Source: Hippopus hippopus (Eukaryota > Mollusca > Bivalvia > Cardiida > Cardiidae). From it: a stretch of DNA of 64,000 bases. Every line of letters begins with the position of its first letter. Position 1 is the first letter of the stretch. The notes under the pieces are model-generated. The model was given only the letters and a program-made list of their open reading frames with translations. It did not search any database and had not been told where the DNA came from. The position numbers and the translations under genes were made by a program. Positions 48,101 to 61,700 of the stretch are shown here, in pieces. The stretch is from contig OX328112.1 in assembly GCA_946811185.2 (NCBI GenBank), forward strand, positions 36,361,748 through 36,425,747, written 5' to 3'.

Positions 48101-51100
48101 GCCCGTGGCCAAGTTTGGGCTCCGTGACCCCAAGGTCAAGGTCACGGCGGCCCTGCGAAGGTCAAAATTTCTGGACGCTCTGGAGGCCGCATTTTAAGTC
48201 GGATCCCCATGAAACTTGGCCACGAGTTGCGTCCCGTCCCCCGCTGGCCCGTGGCCGAGTTTGGGCTCCGTGACCCCAAGGTCAAGGTCACGGCGGCCCT
48301 GCAAATGTCAAAACTTCTGGACGCTCTGGAGGCCGCATTTTAAGTCGGATCCCCAAGAAACTTCGCCAGAAGTTGCGTCCCGTCCCCCGCTGGAACGTGG
48401 GCGAGTTTGGGCTCCGTGACCCCAAGGTCAAGGTCACGGCGGCCCTGCAAATCTCAAAACTTCTGGACGCTCTGGAGGCCGCATTTTAAGTCGGATCCCC
48501 ATGAAACTTGGCCACGAGTTGCGTCCCGTCCCACGCTGGCCTGTGGCCAAGTTTGGGCTCCGTGACCCCAAGGTCAAGGTCACGGCGGCCCTGCGAAAGT
48601 CAAAACTTCTGGACGCTCTGGAGGCCGCATTTTAAGTCGGATCCCCATGAAACTTAGCCACGAGTTGCGTCCCGTCCCCCGCTGGCCCGTGGCCAAGTTC
48701 GGGCTCCATGACCCCAAGGTCAAGGTCACGGCGGCCCTGCGAATGTCAAAAATTCTGGACGCTCTGGAGGCCGCATTTTAAGTCGGATCCCCATGAAACT
48801 TGGCCACGAGTTGCGTCCCGTCCCCCGCTGACCCGTGGCCGAGTTTGGGCTCCGTGACCCCAAGGTCAAGGTCACGGCGGCCCTGCGAAGGTCAAAACTT
48901 CTGGACGCTCTGGAGGCCGCATTTTAAGTCGGATCCCCATGAAACTTGGCCACGAGTTCCGTCGCGTCCCCCGCTGGCCCGTGGCCGAGTTTGGGCTCCG
49001 TGACCCCAAGGTCAAGGTCACGGCGGCCCTGCAAATGTCAAAATTTCTGGAAGCACTGGAGGCCGCATTTTAAGTCGGATCCCCATGAAACTTGGCCACG
49101 AGTTGCGTCCCGTCCCCCACTGGCCCGTGGCCGAGTTTGGGCTCCGTGACCTCAAGGTCAAGGTCACGGCGGCCCTGCAAAAGTCAAAATTTCTGGACGC
49201 TCTGGAGGCCGCATTTTAAGTCGGATCCCCATGAAACTTGGCCACGAGTTGCGTCCCGTCCCCCGCTAGCCCGTGGCCAAGTTTGGGCTCCGTGACCCCA
49301 AGGTCAAGGTCACGGCGGCCCTGCGAAGGTCAAAATTTCTGGACGCTCTGGAGGCCGCATTTTAAGTCGGATCCCCATGAAACTTGGCCACGAGTTGCGT
49401 CCCGTCCCCCGCTGGCCCGTGGCCGAGTTTGGGCTCCGTGACCCCAAGGTCAAGGTCACGGCGGCCCTGCAAATGTCAAAACTTCTGGACGCTCTGGAGG
49501 CCGCATTTTAAGTCGGATCCCCAAGAAACTTCGCCAGAAGTTGCGTCCCGTCCCCCGCTGGAACGTGACCGAGTTTGGGCTCCGTGACCCCAAGGTCAAG
49601 GTCACGGCGGCCCTGCAAATCTCAAAACTTCTGGACGCTCTGGAGGCCGCATTTTAAGTCGGATCCCCATGAAACTTGGCCACGAGTTGCGTCCCGTCCC
49701 ACGCTGGCCCGTGGCCAAGTTTGGGCTCCGTGACCCCAAGGTCAAGGTCACGGCGGCCCTGCGAAAGTCAAAACTTCTGGACGCTCTGGAGGCCGCATTT
49801 TAAGTCGGATCCCCATGAAACTTAGCCACGAGTTGCGTCCCGTCCCCCGCTGGCCCGTGGCCAAGTTCGGGCTCCATGACCCCAAGGTCAAGGTCACGGC
49901 GGCCCTGCGAAAGTCAAAACTTCTGGACGCTCTGGAGGCCGCATTTTAAGTCGGATCCCCATGAAACTTGGCCACGAGTTGCGTCCCGTCCCCCGCTGGC
50001 CCGTGGCCGAGTTTGGGCTCCGTGACCCCAAGGTGAAGGTCACGGCGGCCCTGCAAAAGTCAAAACTTCTGGAAGCACTGGAGGCCGCATTTTAAGTCGG
50101 ATCCCCATGAAACTTGGCCACGAGTTGCGTCCCGTCCCCCGCTGGCCCATGGCCGAGTTTGGGCTCCAAGACCCCAAGGTCAAGGTCACGGCGGCCCTGC
50201 GAATGTCAAAACTTCTGGACGCTCTGGAGGCCGCATTTTAAGTCGGATCCCCATGAAACTTGGCCACGAGTTGCGTCCCGTCCCCCGCTAGCCCGTGGCC
50301 AAGTTTGGGCTCCGTGACCCCAAGGTCAAGGTCACGGCGGCCCTGCGAAGGTCAAAATTTCTGGACGCTCTGGAGGCCGCATTTTAAGTCGGATCCCCAT
50401 GAAACTTGGCCACGAGTTGCGTCCCGTCCCCCGCTGGCCCGTGGCCGAGTTTGGGCTCCGTGACCCCAAGGTCAAGGTCACGGCGGCCCTGCAAATGTCA
50501 AAACTTCTGGACGCTCTGGAGGCCGCATTTTAAGTCGGATCCCCAAGAAACTTCGCCAGAAGTTGCGTCCCGTCCCCCGCTGGAACGTGGCCGAGTTTGG
50601 GCTCCGTGACCCCAAGGTCAAGGTCACGGCGGCCCTGCAAATGTCAAAACTTCTGGACGCTCTGGAGGCCGCATTTTAAGTCGGATCCCCATGAAACTTG
50701 GCCACGAGTTGCGTCCCGTCCCCCGCTGGCCCGTGGCCGAGTTTGGGCTCCGTGACCCCAAGGTCAAGGTCACGGCGGCCCTGCAAATGTCAAAACTTCT
50801 GGACGCTTTGGAGGCCGCATTTTAAGTCGGATCCCCATGAAACTTGGCCACGAGTTGCGTCCCGTCCCCCGCTGGCCCGTGGCCGAGTTTGGGCTCCAAG
50901 ACCCAAGGTCAAGGTCACGGCGGCCCTGCAAAGGTCAAAACTTCTGGACGCTCTGGAGGCCGCATTTTAAGTCGGATCCCCATGAAACTTGGCCACGAGT
51001 TGCGTCCCGTCCCCCGCTGGCCCATGGCTGAGTTTGGGCTCCAAGACCCCAAGGTCAAGGTCACGGCGGCCCTGCGAAAGTCAAAACTTCTTGACGCTCT

Positions 51101-52287
51101 GGAGGCCGCATTTTAAGTCGGATCCCCATGAAACTTGGCCACGAGTTACGTCCCGTCCGCCGCTGGCCCGTGGCCAAGTTTGGGCTCCGTGACCCCAAGG
51201 TCAAGGTCACGGCGGCCCTGCAAAGGTCAAAACTTCTGGACGCTCTGGAGGCCGCATTTTAAGTCGGATCCCCATGAAACTTGGCCACGAGTTGCGTCCC
51301 GTCCCCCGCTGGCCCGTGGCCGAGTTTGGGCTCCGTGACCCCAAGGTCAAGGTCACGGCGGCCCTGGAAATGTCAAAACTTCTGGACGCTCTGGAGGCCG
51401 CATTTTAAGTCGGATCCCCATGAAACTTGGCCACGAGTTGCGTCCCGTCCCCCGCTGGCCCATGACCGAGTTTGGGCTCCAAGACCCCAAGGTCAAGGTC
51501 ACGGCGGCCCTGCGAAAGTCAAAACTTCTGGACGCTCTGGAGGCCGCATTTTAAGTCGGATCCCCATGAAACTTGGCCACGAGTTGCGTCCCGTCCCCCG
51601 CTGGCCCGTGGCCAAGTTTGGGCTCCGTGACCCCAAGGTCAAGGTCACGGCGGCCCTGCGAACGTCAAAACTTCTGGACGCTCTGGAGACCGCATTTTAA
51701 GTCGGATCCCCATGAAACTTGGCCACGAGTTGCGTCGAGTCCCCCGCTGGCCCGTGGCCGAGTTTGGGCTCCGTGACCCCAAGGTCAAGGTCACGGCGGC
51801 CCTGCAAATGTCAAAACTTCTGGACGCTCTGGAGGCCGCATTTTAAGTCGGATCCCCAAGAAACTTCGCCAGAAGTTGCGTCACGTCCCCCGCTGGCCCG
51901 TGGCCGAGTTTGGGCTCCGTGACCCCAAGGTCAAGGTCACGGCGGCCCTGCAAAAGTCAAAATTTCTGGACGCTCTGGAGGCCGCATTTTAAGTCGGATC
52001 CCCATGAAACTTGGCCACGAGTTGCGTCCCGTCCCCCGCTGGCCCGTGGCCGAGTTTGGGCTCCGTGACCCCAAGGTCAAGGTCACGGCGGCCCTGGAAA
52101 TGTCAAAACTTCTGGACGCTCTGGAGGCCGCATTTTAAGTCGGATCCCCATGAAACTTGGCCACGAGTTGCGTCCCGTCCCCCGCTGGCCCGTGGCCGAG
52201 TTTGGGCTCCGTGACCCCAAGGTCAAGGTCACGGCGGCCCTGCGAAGTTCAAAATTTCTGGACGCTCTGGAGGCCGCATTTTAAGTC
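45137..52287 (+). repeat. HOR family D, unit D1 (49 monomers, 7151 bp)
   Basis: The unit is anchored on the monomer with CTTGGCCTCGAG, which creates an XhoI-type CTCGAG (45157-45162) found again only at 52308 and 58730. Length is 49 monomers minus three single-base deletions, of the type GACCCAAGG or CCCCAAGTCAAGG. Markers lie at 46304, 48347, 49515, 50537 and 51850. The anchor monomer also has CCAAGAAAC, a partial marker-type change. Confidence 0.85.
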
Positions 52288-55200
52288 GGATCCCCATGAA
52301 ACTTGGCCTCGAGTTGCGTCCCGTCCCCCGCTGGCCCGTGGCCGAGTTTTGGCTCCGTGACCCTAAGGTCAAGGTCACGGCGGCCCTGCAAAAGTCAAAA
52401 CTTCTGGACGCTCTGGAGGCCGCATTTTAAGTCGGATCCCCATGAAACTTGGCCACGAGTTGCGTCCCGTCCCACGTTGGCCCGTGGCCAAGTTTGGGCT
52501 CCGTGACCCCAAGGTCAAGGTCACGGCGGCCCTGCGAAAGTCAAAACTTCTGGACGCTCTGGAGGCCGCATTTTAAGTCGGATCCCCATGAAACTTAGCC
52601 ACGAGTTGCGTCCCGTCCCCCGCTGGCCCGTGGCCAAGTCCGGGCTCCGTGGCCCCAAGGTCAAGGTCACGGCGGCCCTGCGAATGTCAAAATTTCTGGA
52701 CGCGCTGGAGGCCGCATTTTAAGTCGGATCCCCATGAAACTTGGCCACGAGTTGCGTCCCGTCCCCCGCTGGCCCGTGGCCGAGTTTGGGCTCCGTGACC
52801 CCAAGGTCAAGGTCACGGCGGCCCTGCAAATGTCAAAATTTCTGGACGCTCTGGAGGCCGCATTTTAAGTCGGATCCCCATGAAACTTGGCCACGAGTTG
52901 CGTCCCGTCCCCCGCTGACCCATCGCCGAGTTTGGGTTCCGTGACCCCAAGGTCAAGGTCACGGCGGCCCTGCGAAGGTCAAAACTTCTGGACGCTCTGG
53001 AGGCCGCATTTTAAGTCGGATCCCCATGAAACTTGGCCACGAGTTGCGTCCCGTCCCCCACTGGCCCATGGCCGAGTTTGGGCTCCAAGACCCAAGGTCA
53101 AGGTCACGGCGGCCCTGCGAAAGTCAAAACTTCTGGACGCTCTGGAGGCCGCATTTTAAGTCGGATCCCCATGAAACTTGGCCACGAGTTACGTCCCGTC
53201 CCCCGCTGGCCCGTGGCCAAGTTTGGGCTCCGTGACCCCAAGGTCAAGGTCACGGCGGCCCTGCGAAGGTCAAAACTTTTAGACGCTCTGGAGACCGCAT
53301 TTTAAGTCGGATCCCCATGAAACTTGGCCACGAGTTGCGTCCCGTCCCCCGCTGGCCCGTGGCCGAGTTTGGGCTCCGTGACCCCAAGGTCAAGGTCACG
53401 GCGGCCCTGCAAATGTCAAAACTTCTGGACGCTCTGGAGGCCGCATTTTAAGTCGGATCCCCAAGAAACTTCGCCAGAAGTTGCGTCCCGTCCCCCGCTG
53501 GCCCGTGGCCGAGTTTGGGCTCCGTGACCCCAAGGTCAAGGTCACGGCGGCCCTGCAAATGTCAAAACTTCTGGACGCTCTGGAGGCCGCATTTTAAGTC
53601 GGATCCCCATGAAACTTGGCCACGAGTTGCGTCCCGTCCTCCGCTGGCCCGTCGCCATGTTTGGGCTCCGTGACCCCAACGTCAAGGTCACGGCGGCCCT
53701 GCAAATGTCAAAACTTCTGGACGCTCTGGAGGCCGCATTTTAAGTCGGATCCCCATGAAACTTGGCCACGAGTTGCGTCCCGTCCCCCGCTGGCCCGTGG
53801 CCGAGTTTGGGCTCCGTGACCCCAAGGTCAAGGTCACGGCGGCCCTGCAAATGTCAAAAATTCTGGACGCTCTGGAGGCCGCATTTTAAGTCGGATCCCC
53901 ATGAAACTTGGCCACGAGTTGCGTCCCGTCCCCCACTGGCCCGTGGCCGAGTTTGGGCTCCGTGACCTCAAGGTCAAGGTCACGGCGGCCCTGCAAAAGT
54001 CAAAATTTCTGGACGCTCTGGAGGCCGCATTTTAAGTCGGATCCCCATGAAACTTAGCCACGAGTTCCGTCCCGTCCCCCGCTGGCCCGTGGCCGAGTTT
54101 GGGCTCCGTGACCCCAAGTCAAGGTCACGGCGGCCCTGGAAAAGTCAAAACTTCTGGACGCTCTGAAGGCCGCATTTTTAGTCGGATCCCCATGAAACTT
54201 GGCCACGAGTTGCGTACCGTCCCCCGCTGGCCCGTGGCCGATTTTGGGCTCCGTGACCCCAAGGTCAAGGTCACGGCGACCCTGCGAAGGTCAAAATTTG
54301 TGGACGCTCTGGAGGCCGCATTTTAAGTCGGATCCCCATGAAACTTGGCCACGAGTTGCGTCCCGTCCCCCGCTGGCCCGTGGCCGAGTTTTGGCTCCGT
54401 GACCCCAAGGTCAAGGTCACGGCGGCCCTGCAAATCTCAAAACTTCTGGACGCTCTGGAGGCCGCATTTTAAGTCGGATCCCCATGAAACTTGGCCACGA
54501 GTTGCGTCCCGTCCCACGCTGGCCCGTGGCCAAGTTTGGGCTCCGTGACCCCAAGGTCAAGGTCACGGCGGCCCTGCGAAAGTCAAAATTTCTGGACGCT
54601 CTGGAGGCCGCATTTTAAGTCGGATCCCCATGAAACTTAGCCACGAGTTGCGTCCCGTCCCCCGCTGGCCCGTGGCCAAGTTCGGGCTCCATGACCCCAA
54701 GGTCAAGGTCACGGCGGCCCTGCGAAAGTCAAAACTTCTGGACGCTCTGGAGGCCGCATTTTAAGTCGGATCCCCATGAAACTTGGCCACGAGTTGCGTC
54801 CCGTCCCCCGCTGACCCGTGGCCGAGTTTGGGCTCCGTGACCCCAAGGTCAAGGTCACGGCGGCCCTGCGAAGGTCAAAACTTCTGGACGCTCTGGAGGC
54901 CGCATTTTAAGTCGGATCCCCATGAAACTTGGCCACGAGTTCCGTCGCGTCCCCCGCTGGCCCGTGGCCGAGTTTGGGCTCCGTGACCCCAAAGTCAAGG
55001 TCACGGCGGCCCTGCAAAAGTCAAAACTTCTGGAAGCACTGGAGGCCGCATTTTAAGTCGGATCCCCATGAAACTTGGCCACGAGTTGCGTCCTGTCCCC
55101 CGCTGGCCCGTGGCCGAGTTTGGGCTCCGTGACCCCAAGGTCACGGTCACGGCGGCCCTGCAAAAGTCAAAATTTCTGGACGCTCTGGAGGCCGCATTTT

Positions 55201-58200
55201 AAGTCGGATCCCCATGAAACTTGGCCACGAGTTGCGTCCCGTCCCCCGCTGGCCCATGGCCGAGTTTGGGCTCCAAGACCCCAAGGTCAAGGTCACGGCG
55301 GCCCTGCGAATGTCAAAACTTCTGGACGCTCTGGAGGCCGCATTTTAAGTCGGATCCCCATGAAACTTGGCCACGAGTTGCGTCCCGTCCCCCGCTAGCC
55401 CGTGGCCAAGTTTGGGCTCCGTGACCCCAAGGTCAAGGTCACGGCGGCCCTGCGAAGGTCAAAATTTCTGGACGCTCTGGAGGCCGCATTTTAAGTCGGA
55501 TCCCCATGAAACTTGGCCACGAGTTGCGTCCCGTCCCCCGCTGGCCCGTGGCCGAGTTTGGGCTCCGTGACCCCAAGGTCAAGGTCACGGCGGCCCTGCA
55601 AATGTCAAAACTTCTGGACGCTCTGGAGGCCGCATTTTAAGTCGGATCCCCAAGAAACTTCGCCAGAAGTTGCGTCCCGTCCCCCGCTGGAACGTGGGCG
55701 AGTTTGGGCTCCGTGACCCCAAGGTCAAGGTCACGGCGGCCCTGCAAATCTCAAAACTTCTGGACGCTCTGGAGGCCGCATTTTAAGTCGGATCCCCATG
55801 AAACTTGGCCACGAGTTGCGTCCCGTCCCACGCTGGCCCGTGGCCAAGTTTGGGCTCCGTGACCCCAAGGTCAAGGTCACGGCGGCCCTGCGAAAGTCAA
55901 AACTTCTGGACGCTCTGGAGGCCGCATTTTAAGTCGGATCCCCATGAAACTTAGCCACGAGTTGCGTCCCGTCCCCCGCTGGCCCGTGGCCAAGTTCGGG
56001 CTCCATGACCCCAAGGTCAAGGTCACGGCGGCCCTGCAAATGTCAAAACTTCTGGACGCTCTGGAGGCCGCATTTTAAGTCGGATCCCCATGAAACTTGG
56101 CCACGAGTTGCGTCCCGTCCCCCGCTGACCCGTGGCCGAGTTTGGGCTCCGTGACCCCAAGGTCAAGGTCACGGCGGCCCTGCGAAGGTCAAAACTTCTG
56201 GACGCTCTGGAGGCCGCATTTTAAGTCGGATCCCCATGAAACTTGGCCACGAGTTCCGTCGCGTCCCCCGCTGGCCCGTGGCCGAGTTTGGGCTCCGTGA
56301 CCCCAAGGTCAAGGTCACGGCGGCCCTGCAAATGTCAAAACTTCTGGAAGCACTGGAGGCCGCATTTTAAGTCGGATCCCCATGAAACTTGGCCACGAGT
56401 TGCGTCCCGTCCCCCACTGGCCCGTGGCCGAGTTTGGGCTCCGTGACCTCAAGGTCAAGGTCACGGCGGCCCTGCAAAAGTCAAAATTTCTGGACGCTCT
56501 GGAGGCCGCATTTTAAGTCGGATCCCCATGAAACTTGGCCACGAGTTGCGTCCCGTCCCCCGCTAGCCCGTGGCCAAGTTTGGGCTCCGTGACCCCAAGG
56601 TCAAGGTCACGGCGGCCCTGCGAAAGTCAAAATTTCTGGACGCTCTGGAGGCCGCATTTTAAGTCGGATCCCCATGAAACTTGGCCACGAGTTGCGTCCC
56701 GTCCCCCGCTGGCCCGTGGCCGAGTTTGGGCTCCGTGACCCCAAGGTCAAGGTCACGGCGGCCCTGCAAATGTCAAAACTTCTGGACGCTCTGGAGGCCG
56801 CATTTTAAGTCGGATCCCCAAGAAACTTCGCCAGAAGTTGCGTCCCGTCCCCCGCTGGAACGTGGCCGAGTTTGGGCTCCGTGACCCCAAGGTCAAGGTC
56901 ACGGCGGCCCTGCAAATCTCAAAACTTCTGGACGCTCTGGAGGCCGCATTTTAAGTCGGATCCCCATGAAACTTGGCCACGAGTTGCGTCCCGTCCCACG
57001 CTGGCCCGTGGCCAAGTTTGGGCTCCGTGACCCCAAGGTCAAGGTCACGGCGGCCCTGCGAAAGTCAAAACTTCTGGACGCTCTGGAGGCCGCATTTTAA
57101 GTCGGATCCCCATGAAACTTGGCCACGAGTTGCGTCCCGTCCCCCGCTGGCCCGTGGCCGAGTTTGGGCTCCGTGACCCCAAGGTCAAGGTCACGGCGGC
57201 CCTGCAAAAGTCAAAACTTCTGGACGCTTTGGAGGCCGCATTTTAAGTCGGATCCCCATGAAACTTGGCCACGAGTTGCGTCCCGTCCCCCGCAGGCCCG
57301 TGGCCGAGTTTGGGCTCCGTGACCCCAAGGTCAAGGTCACGGCGGCCCTGCAAAGGTCAAAACTTCTGGACGCTCTGGAGGCCGCATTTTAAGTCGGATC
57401 CCCATGAAACTTGGCCACGAGTTGCGTCCCGTCCCCCGCTGGCCCATGGCTGAGTTTGGGCTCCAAGACCCCAAGGTCAAGGTCACGGCGGCCCTGCGAA
57501 AGTCAAAACTTCTGGACGCTCTGGAGGCCGCATTTTAAGTCGGATCCCCATGAAACTTGGCCACGAGTTACGTCCCGTCCCCCGCTGGCCCGTGGCCAAG
57601 TTTGGGCTCCGTGACCCCAAGGTCAAGGTCACGGCGGCCCTGCGAAGGTCAAAACTTCTGGACGCTCTGGAGGCCGCATTTTAAGTCGGATCCCCATGAA
57701 ACTTGGCCACGAGTTGCGTCCCGTCCCCCGCTGGCCCGTGGCCGAGTTTGGGCTCCGTGACCCCAAGGTCAAGGTCACGGCGGCCCTGGAAAGGTCAAAA
57801 CTTCTGGACGCTCTGGAGGCCGCATTTTAAGTCGGATCCCCATGAAACTTGGCCACGAGTTGCGTCCCGTCCCCCGCTGGCCCATGACCGAGTTTGGGCT
57901 CCAAGACCCCAAGGTCAAGGTCACGGCGGCCCTGCGAAAGTCAAAAATTCTGGACGCTCTGGAGGCCGCATTTTAAGTCGGATCCCCATGAAACTTGGCC
58001 ACGAGTTGCGTCCCGTCCCCCACTGGCCCGTGGCCAAGTTTGGGCTCCGTGACCCCAAGGTCAAGGTCACGGCGGCCCTGCGAACGTCAAAACTTCTGGA
58101 CGCTCTGGAGACCGCATTTTAAGTCGGATCCCCATGAAACTTGGCCACGAGTTGCGTCCAGTCCCCCGCTGGCCCGTGGCCGAGTTTGGGCTCCGTGACC

Positions 58201-58709
58201 CCAAGGTCAAGGTCACGGCGGCCCTGCAAATGTCAAAATTTCTGGACGCTCTGGAGGCCGCATTTTAAGTCGGATCCCCAAGAAACTTCGCCAGAAGTTG
58301 CGTCACGTCCCCCGCTGGCCCGTGGCCGAGTTTGGGCTCCGTGACCCCAAGGTCAAGGTCACGGCGGCCCTGCAAAAGTCAAAATTTCTGGACGCTCTGG
58401 AGGCCGCATTTTAAGTCGGATCCCCATGAAACTTGGCCACGAGTTGCGTCCCGTCCCCCGCTGGCCCGTGGCCGAGTTTGGGCTCCGTGACCCCAAGGTC
58501 AAGGTCACGGCGGCCCTGCAAATGTCAAAAATTCTAGACGCTCTGAAGGCCGCATTTTAAGTCGGATCCCCATAAAACTTGGCCACGAGTTGCGTACCGT
58601 CCCCCGCTGGCCCGTGGCCGAGTTTGGGCTCCGTGACCCCAAGGTCAAGGTCACGGCGGCCCTGCGAATTTCAAAATTTCTGGACGCTCTGGAGGCCGCA
58701 TTTTAAGTC
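52288..58709 (+). repeat. HOR family D, unit D2 (44 monomers, 6422 bp)
   Basis: Same anchor as D1; 44 monomers minus two bases. It shares with D1, at a 7151-bp offset, the CGCGCTGG-type monomers, the GACCCAAGG monomer (53018 versus 45867) and the CCCCAAGTCAAGG monomer (54039 versus 46888). Unit length differs from D1 by five monomers because cassettes in the middle are present in different numbers. Markers: 53455, 55644, 56812, 58272. Confidence 0.85.
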
Positions 58710-61700
58710 GGATCCCCATGAAACTTGGCCTCGAGTTGCGTCCCGTCCCCCGCTGGCCCGTGGCCGAGTTTTGGCTCCGTGACCCCAAGGTCAAGGTCAC
58801 GGCGGCCCTGCAAATGTCAAAACTTCTGGACGCTCTGGAGGCCGCATTTTAAGTCGGATCCCCATGAAACTTGGCCACGAGTTGCGTCCTGTCCCACGCT
58901 GGCCCGTGGCCAAGTTTGGGCTCCGTGACCCCAAGGTCAAGGTCACGGCGGCCCTGCGAAAGTCAAAATTTCTGGACGCTCTGGAGGCCGCATTTTAAGT
59001 CGGATCCCCATGAAACTTAGCCACGAGTTGCGTCCCGTCCCCCGCTGGCCCGTGGCCAAGTCCGGGCTCCGTGACCCCAAGGTCAAGGTCACGGCGGCCC
59101 TGCGAAAGTCAAAATTTCTGGACGCGCTGGAGGCCGCATTTTAAGTCGGATCCCCATGAAACTTGGCCACGAGTTGCGTCCCGTCCCCCGCTGGCCCGTG
59201 GCCGAGTTTGGGCTCCGTGACCCCAAGGTCAAGGTCACGGCGGCCCTGCAAATGTCAAAATTTCTGGACGCTCTGGAGGCCGCATTTTAAGTCGGATCCC
59301 CATGAAACTTGGCCACGAGTTGCGTCCCGTCCCCCGCTGACCCATGGCCGAGTTTGGGTTCCGTGACCCCAAGGTCAAGGTCACGGCGGCCCTGCGAAGG
59401 TCAAAACTTCTGGACGCTCTGGAGGCCGCATTTTAAGTCGGATCCCCATGAAACTTGGCCACGAGTTGCGTCCCGTCCCCCACTGGCCCATGGCCGAGTT
59501 TGGGCTCCAAGACCCAAGGTCAAGGTCACGGCGGCCCTGCGAAAGTCAAAACTTCTGGACGCTCTGGAGGCCGCATTTTAAGTCGGATCCCCATGAAACT
59601 TGGCCACGAGTTACGTCCCGTCCCCCGCTGGCCCGTGGCCAAGTTTGGGCTCCGTGACCCCAAGGTCAAGGTCACGGCGGCCCTGCGAAAGTCAAAACTT
59701 TTAGACGCTCTGGAGACCGCATTTTAAGTCGGATCCCCATGAAACTTGGCCACGAGTTGCGTCCCGTCCCCCGCTGGCCCGTGCCCGAGTTTGGGCTCCG
59801 TGACCCCAAGGTCAAGGTCACGGCGGCCCTGCAAATGTCAAAACTTCTGGACGCTCTGGAGGCCGCATTTTAAGTCGGATCCCCAAGAAACTTCGCCAGA
59901 AGTTGCGTCCCGTCCCCCGCTGGCCCGTGGCCGAGTTTGGGCTCCGTGACCCCAAGGTCAAGGTCACGGCGGCCCTGCAAATGTCAAAACTTCTGGACGC
60001 TCTGGAGGCCGCATTTTAAGTCGGATCCCCATGAAACTTGGCCACGAGTTGCGTCCCGTCCCCCGCTGGCCCGTGGCCGAGTTTGGGCTCCGTGACCCCA
60101 AGGTCAAGGTCACGGCGGCCCTGCAAATGTCAAAAATTCTGGACGCTCTGGAGGCCGCATTTTAAGTCGGATCCCCATGAAACTTGGCCACGAGTTGCGT
60201 CCCGTCCCCCGCTGGCCCGTGGCCGAGTTTGGGCTCTGTGACCTCAAGGTCAAGGTCACGGCGGCCCTGCAAAAGTCAAAATTTCTGGACGCTCTGGAGG
60301 CCGCATTTTAAGTCGGATCCCCATGAAACTTAGCCACGAGTTCCGTCCCGTCCCCCGCTGGCCCGTGGCCGAGTTTGGGCTCCGTGACCCCAAGTCAAGG
60401 TCACGGCGGCCCTGGAAAAGTCAAAACTTCTGGACGCTCTGAAGGCCGCATTTTAAGTCGGATCCCCATGAAACTTGGCCACGAGTTGCGTACCGTCCCC
60501 CGCTGGCCCGTGGCCGAGTTTGGGCTCCGTGACCCCAAGGTCAAGGTCACGGCGGCCCTGCGAAGGTCAAAATTTGTGGACGCTCTGGAGGCCGCATTTT
60601 AAGTCGGATCCCAATGAAACTTGGCCACGAGTTGCGTCCCGTCCCCCGCTGGCCCGTGGCCGAGTTTTGGCTCCGTGACCCCAAGGTCAAGGTCACGGCG
60701 GCCCTGCAAATCTCAAAACTTCTGGACGCTCTGGAGGCCGCATTTTAAGTCGGATCCCCATGAAACTTGGCCACGAGGTGCGTCCCGTCCCACGCTGGCC
60801 CGTGGCCAAGTTTGGGCTCCGTGACCCCAAGGTCAAGGTCACGGCGGCCCTGCGAAAGTCAAAACTTCTGGACGCTCTGGAGGCCGCATTTTAAGTCGGA
60901 TCCCCATGAAACTTAGCCACGAGTTGCGTCCCGTCCCCCGCTGGCCCGTGGCCAAGTTCGGGCTCCATGACCCCAAGGTCAAGGTCACGGCGGCCCTGCG
61001 AAAGTCAAAACTTCTGGACGCTCTGGAGGCCGCATTTTAAGTCGGATCCCCATGAAACTTGGCCACGAGTTGCGTCCGGTCCCCCGCTGACCCGTGGCCG
61101 AGTTTGGGCTCCGTGACCCCAAGGTCAAGGTCACGGCGGCCCTGCGAAGGTCAAAACTTCTGGACGCTCTGGAGGCCGCATTTTAAGTCGGATCCCCATG
61201 AAACTTGGCCACGAGTTCCGTCGCGTCCCCCGCTGGCCCGTGGCCGAGTTTGGGCTCCGTGACCCCAAGGTCAAGGTCACGGCGGCCCTGGAAAAGTCAA
61301 AACTTCTGGAAGCACTGGAGGCCGCATTTTAAGTCGGATCCCCATGAAACTTGGCCACAAGTTGCGTCCTGTCCCCCGCTGGCCCGTGGTCGAGTTTGGG
61401 CTCCGTGACCCCAAGGTCAAGGTCACGGCGGCCCTGCAAAAGTCAAAATTTCTGGACGCTCTGGAGGCCGCATTTTAAGTCGGATCCCCATGAAACTTGG
61501 CCACGAGTTGCGTCCCGTCCCCCGCTGGCCCATGGCCGAGTTTGGGCTCCAAGACCCCAAGGTCAAGGTCACGGCGGCCCTGCGAATGTCAAAACTTCTG
61601 GACGCTCTGGAGGCCGCATTTTAAGTCGGATCCCCATGAAACTTGGCCACGAGAACCGTCGCGTCCCCCGCTGGCCCGTGGCCGAGTTTGGGCTCCGTGA

